Notes: a model not told the origin generated them from the letters alone. A stretch of DNA of 64,000 nucleotides from Achromobacter sp. B7 (GCF_003600685.1 NZ_CP032084.1:3100001-3164000); one strand, 5' to 3'. Positions 48,119 to 59,652 are shown, numbered from the stretch's first letter. Numbers and translations: made by a program.

Positions 48119-48376
48119 ATGACTCCCATCGCCCTAGTCGGACACGCGCATTCCTGCCCCCTCCATGGCCCCGGCACCATCGTCAGCGGGGCGTCCAGCG
48201 CCGCCGTCAATGGCCGGCCCATCGCGCGGGTGGGCGACCGCATCAGTTGCGGGGCGGTGATCGTCACCGGCTCGGCAGTGGCCAAAGTGGAAGGACAGCC
48301 GGTGGCTCGCCAAGGCGATACCACCGGCCACGGCGGCACGCTGATCGAAGGCGACGGCAGCTGGCTATCGGCGTAA
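48119..48376 (+). CDS. PAAR-domain protein (T6SS spike tip)
   Basis: This 85-residue protein consists almost wholly of a PAAR fold: GHAHSCPLHGPGTIVSGASSAAVNGRPIARVGDRISCGAVIVTGSAVAKVEGQ, with the conserved Cys/His zinc ligands and Pro-Ala-Arg-type repeats. PAAR proteins cap the VgrG spike and carry effectors. It sits 34 bp after the effector/partner pair, without a VgrG. It has no extension domain, so it is a free tip that could recruit the VasX-like protein. Confidence 0.9.
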   Translation: MTPIALVGHAHSCPLHGPGTIVSGASSAAVNGRPIARVGDRISCGAVIVTGSAVAKVEGQPVARQGDTTGHGGTLIEGDGSWLSA

Positions 48377-48501
48377 GCGGCCGGGACCATGCCGGGCTGA
48401 AGGTGGCAAACCCGGGTCACGGAGCGCGGGCGCCGGATCGAAGGCGGTATATAGTCACCCCGGTACGCGTCACCATGCACGCCACCCAGGGAACCTGCCG
48501 A

Positions 48502-49506
48502 ATGACGAGAAGCCGCATCATGGCGTTTTTTCTCAGCCTGCTTGCCGCGCCGGCCGGCGCCGGCGTGATCTACGACAACCATGGCCTTGTCGTCGACATC
48601 ACTACCGGCGGCCAGCGGGACTGGAATACCGGCCAGCGCCAGAACACGCGCAGCACCACCATTTCGTTCCAGGGCAACAAGCTGTGCGGCAAAGACGTCG
48701 GCAAGCTGCTGTACCCCGACGGCCGCAACATGGCCGCCAACGCGTTCTTCTGCGCGGCCAACGCGCGAGCGTTGGAAACGGACGCGGTGCTGGCCTACTT
48801 CACTAGCTCCAGCGCCGATGCGGCACTGGCGCACTTGCAGGTGGTCAACGGCGCGCTGCGGGTGAACCGGCTGGCCTTGTCCCGCCAGCCTGATCGCGAC
48901 AAACCCAGTGGCACGCGCTTTGAAGACGCGCGCCTGCCGGGCTGGACACGCGTGGAAACCGCGTGGGCCGAAACGGTGATGATCCGGCACGCGTCGCTCG
49001 CGCCTGCGCAACTCTCGGTCAAACCTGGCGGGTCCGCGCCCGGAGCAACGGGCGCAGGAGCCACGCGCCCCGGGGTCATCAACCTGGGCGCGGGCAAGCT
49101 GCTGGACGTGGATGGCGACGTGGTCTATCTGGCCATTCCGCCCGGCCGCGATGTGGTGGTGGTCGAGCCGGCAACGCGCATCAAGGACGCACAGGGCGAC
49201 ATGCGGATCGTGCCGGAGGTCGTTAAGTTTGTAGACACGCCGTTGGCGTTTCGCGCGGTGCGTTTGTCCACCGGCCAGGAGCTGGCGCGCCTGGATGTGA
49301 AGGACACGTGCGCCGCCCTGCCGGCCATCGAATTCAACCAGCCGGACCCGCTGTACCCGTCCTCGGCCAGGCGCGACGTGCTGTTCGACGACGTGCCCGC
49401 CTGGCGCGCGGCCACGCTGCAATTGACGCAGACGGCGGGCCGCGCCACGTTGCAGCTGAAACCCGGCGTGACCTTGCCGACCAAGCCGAACTGCAAACGG
49501 GGCTGA
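48502..49506 (+). CDS. Secreted protein of unknown function beside the T6SS genes
   Basis: This 334-residue protein begins with a signal peptide (MTRSRIMAFFLSLLAAPAGAG) followed by an extracytoplasmic domain with four Cys (NKLCGKDVG, AFFCAANAR, VKDTCAALP and the terminal PNCKRG). I do not recognise the family. The start at 48502 was chosen because the signal peptide begins there; the frame is open further upstream, overlapping the PAAR gene in another frame. It lies 125 bp after the PAAR gene in the same direction, so it may belong to the same unit, for example as an accessory or periplasmic protector, but this is speculative. Confidence 0.7.
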   Translation: MTRSRIMAFFLSLLAAPAGAGVIYDNHGLVVDITTGGQRDWNTGQRQNTRSTTISFQGNKLCGKDVGKLLYPDGRNMAANAFFCAANARALETDAVLAYFTSSSADAALAHLQVVNGALRVNRLALSRQPDRDKPSGTRFEDARLPGWTRVETAWAETVMIRHASLAPAQLSVKPGGSAPGATGAGATRPGVINLGAGKLLDVDGDVVYLAIPPGRDVVVVEPATRIKDAQGDMRIVPEVVKFVDTPLAFRAVRLSTGQELARLDVKDTCAALPAIEFNQPDPLYPSSARRDVLFDDVPAWRAATLQLTQTAGRATLQLKPGVTLPTKPNCKRG

Positions 49507-49589
49507 CGCCGCCGCGTGGCCAAGGCCCGCCCTGTTGCCGTGAAGGGTGGCCCGGCAGCGCTTCGCACCTGCCGCGTGCCCTACCCGCC

Positions 49590-51155
49590 TCAGATCAGAA
49601 ACTGCCGATACGCCTCGTTATCCGTTTCCTCGAAATGCGCGTAGCCCAGTTGCCGCAGAAAGGCGTCCAGCGCCGCGCTGTCGGCCAGCGGGGCCTGGAT
49701 GCCGACCAGCGCCGAGCTGAAATCCGCGCCCTGGTTGCGGTAGTGGAACAGGCTGATATTCCAGTTGGGCGCCATCTCGGACAGGAACTTCATCAGCGCG
49801 CCGGGGCGCTCGGGGAACTCGAAGCGGAACAGCCGCTCTCCGCCCGCCAGCGGCGAACGGCCGCCCACCATGTAGCGGATGTGCTGCTTGGACACCTCGT
49901 TGTACGTCAGGTCACTGACCGAAAACCCCTGCTCTTGCAGCGCCGCCATGATGTCGGCGGCATCGCCACGCCGCGCGATCTGCATGCTGACAAAGATGTG
50001 CGCGGTGTGCGCGTCGGCAATCCGGTAGTTGAACTCCGTGACGCTGCGCTGCCCCAACACGCGGCAGAACCGCCGGAAGCTGCCGCGCTCCTCGGGCACG
50101 GTCACGGCGAACACCGCTTCGCGCGCCTCGCCGACTTCGGCACGGTCTGCCACAAAGCGCATGCGATCGAAGTTCATGTTGGCGCCTGACGTCACGGCCA
50201 CCATCGACAGCCCCTGCGCGTTTTCGCGTTCAACGTATTGCTTCAGCCCCGCCAACGCCAGCGCCCCCGCAGGCTCGAGCACGCTGCGCGTATCCAGGAA
50301 CACGTCCTTGATTGCCGCGCACACCGCGTCGGTATTCACCAGGATGATTTCGTCCAGGTATTCGCGGCACAGGCGGAACGTTTCCTCGCCCACCAGCTTG
50401 ACCGCCGTGCCGTCGGAAAACAGGCCGACTTCGGCCAGGTTGACGCGTGCGCCGGCCTTGATGGACTGCGCCATCGCGCAGGAATCCTCGGTCTGCACGC
50501 CGATCACCTTGACGCTGGGGTCCACTGCCTTCACATAGGCGGACACGCCGGCCGCCAGGCTGCCGCCGCCGATGGGCACGAACACCGCGTGCAGCGGGCC
50601 GGCGTGCTGGCGCAGGATCTCCATGCCGACGGTGCCCTGCCCGGCGATGACATACGGGTCGTCAAACGCGGGCACGAAAGTCATGTCGTGTTGCTGCGCC
50701 AGCGTTTGGGCATGGGCGTAGGCGTCGCTATAGGAATCGCCGGCCTGCACCACCGTGACGGTGGGCCCGCCGTGTGCGCGCACCGCGTCCACCTTCACCC
50801 GCGGCGCGGTTTGCGGCACCACGATGATGGCGCGCACGCCCAGTCGCGCCGCCGAAATGGCCACGCCCTGCGCATGGTTGCCGGCGGACGCGGTGATCAC
50901 GCCCCGGTCCAGCGCGGCCTGCGGCGTGTTGCGCATCTTGTTGTAGGCGCCGCGCACCTTGAAGGAAAAAACCGGCTGGTTGTCTTCGCGCTTCAGGTAG
51001 ACCGTATTGTTCAGCCGCGTCGACAGGCCGCGCGCCAGGTCCAGCTCGGTCTCGCGGGCAATGTCGTACACCCGGGCCGTCAGAATCTGGCGCAGGTATT
51101 CCATGGGCGAGGCGTTGCCGTGCTGGAATGCGGTGTCGGGGGTAGCGGTTTGCAT
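49590..51155 (-). CDS. ilvA: Threonine ammonia-lyase, biosynthetic
   Basis: This 521-residue PLP enzyme deaminates L-threonine to 2-oxobutanoate, the first step of isoleucine synthesis. The catalytic domain shows the Schiff-base Lys66 in FSFKVRGAYNK, the glycine-rich SAGNHAQGVA and FVPIGGGSLAAGV. The C-terminal part has two ACT-like regulatory domains (EERGSFRRFCRVLG and PERPGALMKFLSEM), the long form that is feedback-inhibited by isoleucine. The ATG at 51155 is used; the frame continues upstream to 51203. A 20-residue Ile-rich leader peptide and a rho-independent hairpin lie just upstream, indicating control by attenuation. Confidence 0.95.
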   Translation of the reverse strand: MQTATPDTAFQHGNASPMEYLRQILTARVYDIARETELDLARGLSTRLNNTVYLKREDNQPVFSFKVRGAYNKMRNTPQAALDRGVITASAGNHAQGVAISAARLGVRAIIVVPQTAPRVKVDAVRAHGGPTVTVVQAGDSYSDAYAHAQTLAQQHDMTFVPAFDDPYVIAGQGTVGMEILRQHAGPLHAVFVPIGGGSLAAGVSAYVKAVDPSVKVIGVQTEDSCAMAQSIKAGARVNLAEVGLFSDGTAVKLVGEETFRLCREYLDEIILVNTDAVCAAIKDVFLDTRSVLEPAGALALAGLKQYVERENAQGLSMVAVTSGANMNFDRMRFVADRAEVGEAREAVFAVTVPEERGSFRRFCRVLGQRSVTEFNYRIADAHTAHIFVSMQIARRGDAADIMAALQEQGFSVSDLTYNEVSKQHIRYMVGGRSPLAGGERLFRFEFPERPGALMKFLSEMAPNWNISLFHYRNQGADFSSALVGIQAPLADSAALDAFLRQLGYAHFEETDNEAYRQFLI

Positions 51156-51203
51156 GGGGGGGTTCTCTGCTTTGGGGAAGACTTGCCCGGCAGAGGCGGC
51201 CAC

Positions 51204-51228
51204 AAAAAACCCGCCTCGTGGGGCGGGT
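51204..51228 (-). terminator. Attenuator terminator in the ilvA leader
   Basis: Read on the minus strand, ACCCGCC (51228-51222) and GGCGGGT (51215-51209) form a stem around a 6-base loop and run into TTTTTT. It lies between the leader-peptide stop and the ilvA start, the position of a transcription attenuator. Confidence 0.85.
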
Positions 51229-51252
51229 GGCTGTGACTGTTGCGGTCGCGCG

Positions 51253-51315
51253 CTAACCCACCATTTTCGGAATGATGGTAATAATCAGCGCAATGCGGAC
51301 GGCGGGGAAATTCAT
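51253..51315 (-). CDS. ilvA leader peptide, Ile-rich
   Basis: This 21-codon frame encodes MNFPAVRIALIITIIPKMVG and then TAG. The stretch RIALIITII contains five Ile codons within eight, with Leu and Thr, the end-product and precursor amino acids of the IlvA pathway. The stop is followed about 25 bases later by the attenuator hairpin and then by ilvA. Stalling of the ribosome at these codons when charged tRNA-Ile is short would favour read-through. The frame is too short for ordinary gene callers. No strong ribosome site is visible, but the amino-acid content and position are diagnostic of a leader peptide. Confidence 0.85.
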   Translation of the reverse strand: MNFPAVRIALIITIIPKMVG

Positions 51316-53990
<2,675 letters not shown>

Positions 53991-54000
53991 GCGTCACTGT

Positions 54001-54062
54001 CCGGCGGCGCTCGCCGCCGGCACAAAAAAGCCGGCAGCCTTGGTAAGGCTGCCGGCTTTTTT
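54001..54062. terminator. Double hairpin, bidirectional terminator between icd and the glycosyltransferase
   Basis: CCGGCGGCG-CT-CGCCGCCGG (54001-54020) is followed by an 18-bp stem, AAAAAAGCCGGCAGCCTT (54024-54041) with AAGGCTGCCGGCTTTTTT (54045-54062), and a 3-base loop. A-run and T-run flank it, so it can stop transcription from both sides. Confidence 0.93.
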
Positions 54063-54105
54063 ATGGGTGCAAGGCAGTGGTAGCGGGCGTATCGGGCGTA
54101 TCGGA

Positions 54106-55689
54106 TCAGCGCGCGCCGCCGCACATCCGTTGGCGGAAAGCGGTGTCGATATCCAGCCGCCAGACCGCGCGCGTAGCGCCGGGCAGGCGCGGCGCCACGC
54201 CGCTCAGTGCGGGATAGCGTCCGGCGTCGTCGTCGCGGCCCCAGATCCAGAAACGCGTGCCATCAGCCGACGCGCAAAGCCGCGCGGTCAAATCTTCGTT
54301 CTGAATCAATACCCGCTTGCCGACGACCGGGTCGAACACCGCCGCGTCGTACAGTTCCTTGCGCCAGTTGTCGCGCGTGGGAATCTCGGGATCGTTCCAG
54401 TTATCGACGATCCAGGAAGGTTCGGACGCCTTCGTGTAGAAGCCCAGATCAAACGGCAACGCATGCAGCGCCACTTGCATGTCTTGCGGCCGCATGTCGC
54501 CGCGCAGTTCTTTCATGGTGGGGCCGACGCTACCGCGCGGGTTGTTGGATGCCACGATGATCGCGCCCAAGCAGATGATGGCCGCCACGACGATGGCAAT
54601 GCCCACGCCCCGGCGCTTGCCGGCTGCCCAGGCGGGCGCGATGCGCTCACTGATCAGGAATGCCAGCGGCGGAAACACCGGCAGCACATAGCCGATCAGC
54701 TTCGATTGCGGGATGGAAAAGAACACCATCACCACCGCGATCCAGATCGCCATCAGCCGGCGCAGCCCATGCGGATCGGCGTCACGCCAGAACGCGCGCG
54801 TGAAAATCGCCGCGCCCCAGATCGACCACGGCAAGGCAAGCCCCACCACAATCGGCACATAGAACCAGATCGGCTGCGCATTGTTGAAGCCGCTTTGCGC
54901 GAAGCGTTCAAAGTGCTGGTAGACGAAAAAGTAATGGTAGAAGCCGGGAAACTTCATCTGCATCAGCGCGAACCACGGCACGGCAACCACGGCGAACGCC
55001 AGCAAGGCCGGCACCCACAGCAAGGCGCGCATGCCGCGCCAATCTCGCCGCAGCAGCAGCCAGGCCAGCACGATTGCGCCGGGCAGCGCCAGCCCGATCA
55101 GCCCTTTGGCCAACACGGCCAGCGCGGCCAGCACACCGGTTGCGATCGACATGCCGCGAAACGGCCGGCCGTCGGCGCGCCGCAGAGCCGTGTCGGCGGC
55201 GGCCAGCACGCACAGCGTGATCATGCTGGCAACCAGCATGTCCATGTTGGCAAACTGCGCCGCGCCAAAGAACAGCGGCATCAAGCCCAGGATCACGACG
55301 GCCCAGCGCGCCTGCGCCACATTGCGATAGCGCGACACGAACGCATACAGCCCCGCCCCCGCGCTCCACGCGCCCAGCAACGACGGCACGCGCGCGCTGA
55401 ATTCATGCACGCCGAACAAGGCGTAGCTGATTTGCGCCAGCCAGTAATACAACGGCGGCTTGTGAAAATATGGCATGCCGTCCAGCAGCGGCACCATGGG
55501 AGACTGGCTGCGCAGCATCTCCCAGGCGACGCCGGCGTAGCGCCCTTCGTCGGGCAAGGTCAGCCAGCGCGCCCATGCCAACGCGGCCAGCCAGACGGCC
55601 AGGCCCAGCAGCACTTGCCAGCCGGGAATGGACGCTTGCGTCGCCACGCGCGGAACAGACCGGGCGGCGGGGGTCAGCACGGCGCTCAT
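54106..55689 (-). CDS. GT39/ArnT-like membrane glycosyltransferase
   Basis: This 527-residue polytopic membrane protein resembles ArnT and dolichyl-phosphate-mannose transferases. The first periplasmic loop carries LTLPDEGRYAGVAWEMLRS (DE-type catalytic acidic pair) and MPYFHKPPLYYWLAQISY. About eleven to twelve hydrophobic helices follow, then a C-terminal soluble domain. It probably transfers a sugar from an undecaprenyl- or polyprenyl-phosphate donor to lipid A or another envelope acceptor. The sugar is not identifiable. The ATG overlaps the TGA of a 35-codon frame that has its own good ribosome site. Confidence 0.88.
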   Translation of the reverse strand: MSAVLTPAARSVPRVATQASIPGWQVLLGLAVWLAALAWARWLTLPDEGRYAGVAWEMLRSQSPMVPLLDGMPYFHKPPLYYWLAQISYALFGVHEFSARVPSLLGAWSAGAGLYAFVSRYRNVAQARWAVVILGLMPLFFGAAQFANMDMLVASMITLCVLAAADTALRRADGRPFRGMSIATGVLAALAVLAKGLIGLALPGAIVLAWLLLRRDWRGMRALLWVPALLAFAVVAVPWFALMQMKFPGFYHYFFVYQHFERFAQSGFNNAQPIWFYVPIVVGLALPWSIWGAAIFTRAFWRDADPHGLRRLMAIWIAVVMVFFSIPQSKLIGYVLPVFPPLAFLISERIAPAWAAGKRRGVGIAIVVAAIICLGAIIVASNNPRGSVGPTMKELRGDMRPQDMQVALHALPFDLGFYTKASEPSWIVDNWNDPEIPTRDNWRKELYDAAVFDPVVGKRVLIQNEDLTARLCASADGTRFWIWGRDDDAGRYPALSGVAPRLPGATRAVWRLDIDTAFRQRMCGGAR

Positions 55690-55793
55690 GCCGCGTGATC
55701 CTGCGCCGACGGGTGCGCGGCAAGGGGAAAGGCGCGGGGAAAGGCGCTGGGAAAGTCGCCCGCCAGGCGGGGCGAACCAGACTCAAAAGACAT
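55686..55793 (-). CDS. Possible 35-residue leader frame coupled to the glycosyltransferase
   Basis: An ATG at 55793 with AGGA seven bases upstream opens a 35-codon frame (MSFESGSPRLAGDFPSAFPR...) whose TGA overlaps the glycosyltransferase ATG (ATGA at 55689-55686). The glycosyltransferase itself has no good ribosome site, so it may be translated by coupling. The peptide resembles nothing I know and may have no function of its own. Confidence 0.35.
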   Translation of the reverse strand: MSFESGSPRLAGDFPSAFPRAFPLAAHPSAQDHAA

Positions 55794-55923
55794 GAAAGTC
55801 CTGGGTAAGAAACGTTCGGAAAGGCTCAACATGGCACCTATTATGAAAAGGGTAGCGTCGAGTTCTCATGAAATTTCTTAAACCGATCTGAAATATTACG
55901 CCGCCCTGCCTGCCTTGGCTGCC

Positions 55924-56724
55924 CTATTTCGATGCCGACAAGCGGTCCAGCCGCAAGCGTCCCCGTTCGTCCGTCAGCCTGCGCATGGCGCCGTAAGCTG
56001 CCCCCATGGCCGCCATGCCGCTGGCGCCGCACAGCAGGAACATCAGCAGGATCTGGTATTTGGCGGCGTCGATGGGGTCCATGCCCGCGATGATCTGCCC
56101 GGTCATGATGCCGGGCAAGGTGATGATGCCGGCCGCCGACATCTGATTGACGCTGGGCACAATGCCGCGCCGGACCGATTCGCGCAGCAACGTCGAAAAC
56201 GCCTGATGCGGGGTGGCGCCCAAAGCCAACCGCGCCTCGATGGCGAGCTTTTCGCGGCGCACGCCGGAAAGAACGCCGTCCAGCGCCAGGCTGGCGGCGT
56301 TAAGCACGCTGCCCAGCACAATGCCCACCAGCGCGATGGCGTAGCGCGGGTCGAACCAGGGTTCTGGCCGCAACGCCGTGCTCAGGATGAACATGGCCGT
56401 GATCAAGGTGGTGGCCGCCACCGCCAGCGTGCCGACCCAACCATTGCCATGCCCGGCCAGCCGCGCCTTGGGGCGGGCGGCCACCTCGCGCGCGGCCAGC
56501 GCCATCATCACCGCCACCACCAGCGCCGTCAGCATCGGCGTGGCATGCGCGAACACCACGCGCAGGATATGGCCGACCAGCAACAGCTGCACCACGGTAC
56601 GGACCGCCGCCCACAAGACCTGACGTTGCAGGTTCAGCCGCAGGGCGAACGAAATTGCCGCGCACAGCAGCACCAGCAGCGAGGCAATGACCAGGTCCAG
56701 CGCTTGCAGTTTGATCACGTCCAT
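55924..56724 (-). CDS. fetB: Putative iron-export ABC transporter permease (FetB/UPF0014 family)
   Basis: This 266-residue membrane protein with six to seven helices belongs to the UPF0014/FetB family: LDLVIASLLVLLCAAISFALRL, PRYAIALVGIVLGSVLNAASLALD, RLALGATPHQAFSTLLRESVRRGIVPSVNQMSAAGIITLPGIMTGQIIAG and PIDAAKYQILLMFLLCGASG. In E. coli FetAB exports iron and protects against oxidative stress. The start at 56724 (CTGGAG upstream) overlaps the ATPase gene by 10 bp. A longer start at 56757 lies further inside that gene and is less likely. Confidence 0.87.
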   Translation of the reverse strand: MDVIKLQALDLVIASLLVLLCAAISFALRLNLQRQVLWAAVRTVVQLLLVGHILRVVFAHATPMLTALVVAVMMALAAREVAARPKARLAGHGNGWVGTLAVAATTLITAMFILSTALRPEPWFDPRYAIALVGIVLGSVLNAASLALDGVLSGVRREKLAIEARLALGATPHQAFSTLLRESVRRGIVPSVNQMSAAGIITLPGIMTGQIIAGMDPIDAAKYQILLMFLLCGASGMAAMGAAYGAMRRLTDERGRLRLDRLSASK

Positions 56725-57332
56725 AGCGGCTCCAGCTGGCCGTTGGTCATGCGCCACGTCCGGCGCGCCAGCCGCCGGGCCTGCTCGGCATTGTGCGTCA
56801 CCATCAGCATGGCGCCGCCACTGTCCAGGAACTGTTGCAGCGCGGCTTCCACGGTGACGGTGGCGGCCTGGTCCAGCGCCGCCGTGGGTTCATCCAGCAG
56901 CAGCACGCGCGGCTGTAGGGCCAACGCGCGCACCAGCGCCAGGCGCTGCCTTTCGCCAGTGGAGAGTTCGTGGACCAGGGCGTCCAGCTTTTCGGGCGCC
57001 AGGCCCAGCGGCTGCATCAGGCGTTGCGCCTGCGCGCGGTCGGTGAAATGCGGCGCGACGTGATCGTCCCACCACCCTGCCTCGGCCTGGCAATAGACGA
57101 CCTGACGCCGCCATTCATGGCCGCGCATTGCCGAACGCGGCCTGCCGAGCAGTTCGACCTCGCCATGGCCGGGGTCCAGGTCCGCGACCTGGCGCAACAG
57201 CAGCGACTTGCCTGAACCCGATGGGCCCACAATGGCGCCGCACTCGCCGCCGGCAAGATCCAGGCTGACCGGGGCAAGGCGCTGGCTATACACGCCACGC
57301 AATCGCAGCATCGGCATGATGTCAGAGCGCAT
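56715..57332 (-). CDS. fetA: Putative iron-export ABC transporter ATP-binding protein
   Basis: This is a 205-residue ABC ATPase: Walker [14 protein letters not shown], signature LSTGERQRLALVRAL, Walker B VLLLDEPTAALD and His in MVTHNAEQ. The Ser-Leu after the Walker Lys, short length and overlap with the UPF0014 permease fit FetA (YbbL). The ATG at 57332 follows GAGGGGTGG; a GTG at 57371 would add 13 residues. It is 48 bp downstream of the amino-acid ABC ATPase and reads the same way, so read-through transcription is possible. Confidence 0.87.
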   Translation of the reverse strand: MRSDIMPMLRLRGVYSQRLAPVSLDLAGGECGAIVGPSGSGKSLLLRQVADLDPGHGEVELLGRPRSAMRGHEWRRQVVYCQAEAGWWDDHVAPHFTDRAQAQRLMQPLGLAPEKLDALVHELSTGERQRLALVRALALQPRVLLLDEPTAALDQAATVTVEAALQQFLDSGGAMLMVTHNAEQARRLARRTWRMTNGQLEPLWT

Positions 57333-57380
57333 CCACCCCTCCGGTACCGGTGCGCGGCGCGATGCCCGCACCGGCGTTGC

Positions 57381-58202
57381 TTACAGCATGTGGGCCAGGA
57401 ATTCCCGGCTGCGAGCGTGTTGCGGCGCACTGAAGAACGCGGCCGACGGCGCTTCTTCGACGATGCGGCCTTCGTCCATGAAGATGACGCGATGCGCCAC
57501 TTCGCGCGCAAAGCCCATTTCGTGCGTGACGACCAGCATGGTCATGCGTTCGTCGGCCAGCTGCTTCATGGTGCGCAGCACTTCGCCCGTCAGTTCCGGG
57601 TCCAGCGCCGAGGTGGGTTCGTCGAACAGCATGATGTCGGGCTCCATGGCCAGCGCGCGGGCAATCGCAACACGCTGCTTCTGGCCGCCCGACAGGCGCG
57701 TGGGATAGTTGTCGCGCTTGTTCAGCAGGCCGACTTTGCGCAGCAGCTCTTCCGCCTTGGGGATGATCTGCGCCTTGCTCATGCCCTTGACGGTGATCGG
57801 CGCTTCGATGATGTTTTGCAGCACCGTCATGTGCGGGAACAGATTGAACGACTGGAACACCATGCCCATCTTGCGGCAGATGCGCCGCACCTCGGCGTCG
57901 CTGGCGTAGTGGCTGCGGCCGCCGTCAACGGCGCGCGCCATCACTTCGCCTTCGACTTCGATACTGCCTTCGTCGATGGTCTCAAGGTGGTTCAGGCACC
58001 GCAGAAAGGTGCTTTTGCCGGAGCCGGACGGGCCGATCACCGCCACCACCTCGCCCTGCCCCAGCGTCAGCGAAACCTTGTCCAGCACGCGGTTGGCGCC
58101 AAAGGACTTGGTGATGTGGGTGGCCTGGATCATGACCGGGCGGGCGCCGGGGGTGCCGGCGGTGCCCGCGGCAAGCGGCGGATTACTGGTCATATTTGGC
58201 AT
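57381..58202 (-). CDS. Polar amino acid ABC transporter ATP-binding protein
   Basis: This 273-residue GlnQ/HisP-type ATPase has Walker [19 protein letters not shown], a Q-loop in [19 protein letters not shown], signature [17 protein letters not shown], Walker [16 protein letters not shown] and [13 protein letters not shown]. The gene overlaps the permease by 20 bp if the ATG at 58202 is used; ATGs at 58193 and 58133 are alternatives, the last giving a start at [12 protein letters not shown] like most homologues. It forms an importer with the two genes upstream. Confidence 0.93.
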   Translation of the reverse strand: MPNMTSNPPLAAGTAGTPGARPVMIQATHITKSFGANRVLDKVSLTLGQGEVVAVIGPSGSGKSTFLRCLNHLETIDEGSIEVEGEVMARAVDGGRSHYASDAEVRRICRKMGMVFQSFNLFPHMTVLQNIIEAPITVKGMSKAQIIPKAEELLRKVGLLNKRDNYPTRLSGGQKQRVAIARALAMEPDIMLFDEPTSALDPELTGEVLRTMKQLADERMTMLVVTHEMGFAREVAHRVIFMDEGRIVEEAPSAAFFSAPQHARSREFLAHML

Positions 58203-58836
58203 AGCGCTTTTCCATGTGCTGGAAGAACCACGTCAGGACAAGCGTCATGAGCAGATAAAAGGCGGCGGCCACCAGGAACGGCGTGGTGGTGAAATCGCGC
58301 TGCACGATGCCGCGCGCGGTGCGCAGGATATCGTTCAACGCCAGCACGTAGATCAGCGACGTGTCCTTGACCAGCGTGATGGTTTCGTTGCTCATCGGGG
58401 GCAACACGCGCTGCACCATCTGCGGCAGCACGATGCGGCGCAGCGTTTGCAGATAGGTCATGCCCAGCACCTTGCTGCCTTCGTACTGGCCCCGGTCCAC
58501 CGACTGGATGCCCGCGCGGAAGATCTCGGCAAAGTACGCGGCGTAGTTCAGCGCAAACGCCACCACGGCCGCCGGAAAGTCCGGCAGCCGCACGCCCACC
58601 ACCGGCACGAAAGGCAGGGCGAAGTAGATGAACAGCATTTGCAGCATGAGCGGCGTGCCGCGCATGAGCCAGATGTAGCCGTTGACCAGGTTGCTAAGCA
58701 GCGGCCACTTCGAAATGCGCGCCAGGGCCAGCACCAACCCCAGCGGCACTGCCAGGGCCAAGGTGATGAAAAACAGCGTCAAGGTCACTTTCGCGCCTTC
58801 CGCCATCGGCCCCAACAGAGAGAGAACGTAGTCCAT
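58183..58836 (-). CDS. Polar amino acid ABC transporter permease
   Basis: This 217-residue HisM/GlnP-class permease has about five membrane helices. Characteristic parts are [47 protein letters not shown] and the EAA-type loop [29 protein letters not shown]. It lies 21 bp after the binding-protein gene and overlaps the ATPase gene. A single permease gene implies a homodimer. Confidence 0.94.
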   Translation of the reverse strand: MDYVLSLLGPMAEGAKVTLTLFFITLALAVPLGLVLALARISKWPLLSNLVNGYIWLMRGTPLMLQMLFIYFALPFVPVVGVRLPDFPAAVVAFALNYAAYFAEIFRAGIQSVDRGQYEGSKVLGMTYLQTLRRIVLPQMVQRVLPPMSNETITLVKDTSLIYVLALNDILRTARGIVQRDFTTTPFLVAAAFYLLMTLVLTWFFQHMEKRYAKYDQ

Positions 58837-58857
58837 TTAAGAGAGGTCGCGCGCCGC

Positions 58858-59652
58858 TTACTTGATGATGTTGGCGCCGAACCACTGGGTGGCGATGCGG
58901 CCGGCGGTGCCGTCCTGCTTCATCGAATCCAGCGTCTTGTCCAGCTTGCCCAGCAGCTCGGTATCGTCCTTGCGCACGCCGACGCCGTAGTCTTCGGTGC
59001 CGAAGTTTTCTTCCAGCACGCGATATTCGCCCGCGCGCTTGCTGATCAGGTAGCGGCCCACCACTTCGTCCACCACGATGGCGTCCAGGCGGCCGGCGGC
59101 CAGGTCCATCAGCGCGGTGACGTTGTCACCGAACTTCTTCACGTCCTTGATCTGCGCGGCAACCGGATCCTTGGCGATGGCGTCCGTGGCGCTGCTGCCG
59201 TCCTGCGCGCCGACCGTCTTGCCGGCCAGGTCGTTCTTGACCTTGATGGGCGATGCGGTGCCCACGATGATGATCTGGTGGTTGGCCATGTACGGCGCGG
59301 TGAAGCTGATGTTCTTCTTGCGCTCTTCGGTGATGGTCAGGCCGTTCCAGAGAACGTCGACGCGCTTGCCGTTCAGCTCGGCTTCCTTGGCGCTCCAGTC
59401 GATGGGCTTGAATTCGACTTCGATGCCCAGGCGCTTGCTGGCTTCCTTGGCCATGTCGATGTCAAAACCGACGATCTGGTTGCTGGCGTCGCGAAAGCCC
59501 ATGGGCGGAAAGTTGTCATCCAGGCCCACCACGACCTTCTTGGCGACGGCCGGCGTTTGGGCGCCCGCGGTCGGCTTGGCGTCATCGCTGGGGCCGCAGG
59601 CGGTCAGCATCGTGGTTGCGGACACGAGGAAAACAGCAGTCAGTTTTTTCAT
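58858..59652 (-). CDS. Amino acid ABC transporter substrate-binding lipoprotein
   Basis: This is a 264-residue family-3 solute-binding protein. A lipoprotein signal with lipobox LTAC places the modified Cys at residue 19 (MKKLTAVFLVSATTMLTACG). The binding domain shows VGLDDNFPPMGFRDASNQIVGFDIDMAKEASKRLG, the VDVLWNGLTITEERKKNISF segment and GVGVRKDDTELLGKLDKTL, typical of polar amino acid binders. It is first in the operon with permease and ATPase. The ligand (for example glutamine, cystine or a basic residue) is not resolved. Confidence 0.93.
   Translation of the reverse strand: MKKLTAVFLVSATTMLTACGPSDDAKPTAGAQTPAVAKKVVVGLDDNFPPMGFRDASNQIVGFDIDMAKEASKRLGIEVEFKPIDWSAKEAELNGKRVDVLWNGLTITEERKKNISFTAPYMANHQIIIVGTASPIKVKNDLAGKTVGAQDGSSATDAIAKDPVAAQIKDVKKFGDNVTALMDLAAGRLDAIVVDEVVGRYLISKRAGEYRVLEENFGTEDYGVGVRKDDTELLGKLDKTLDSMKQDGTAGRIATQWFGANIIK

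Noticed and set aside
48247..48501. Open frame extending the secreted protein upstream over the PAAR gene
   Set aside because: The signal peptide begins at 48502, and the overlapping PAAR frame is a recognised domain.
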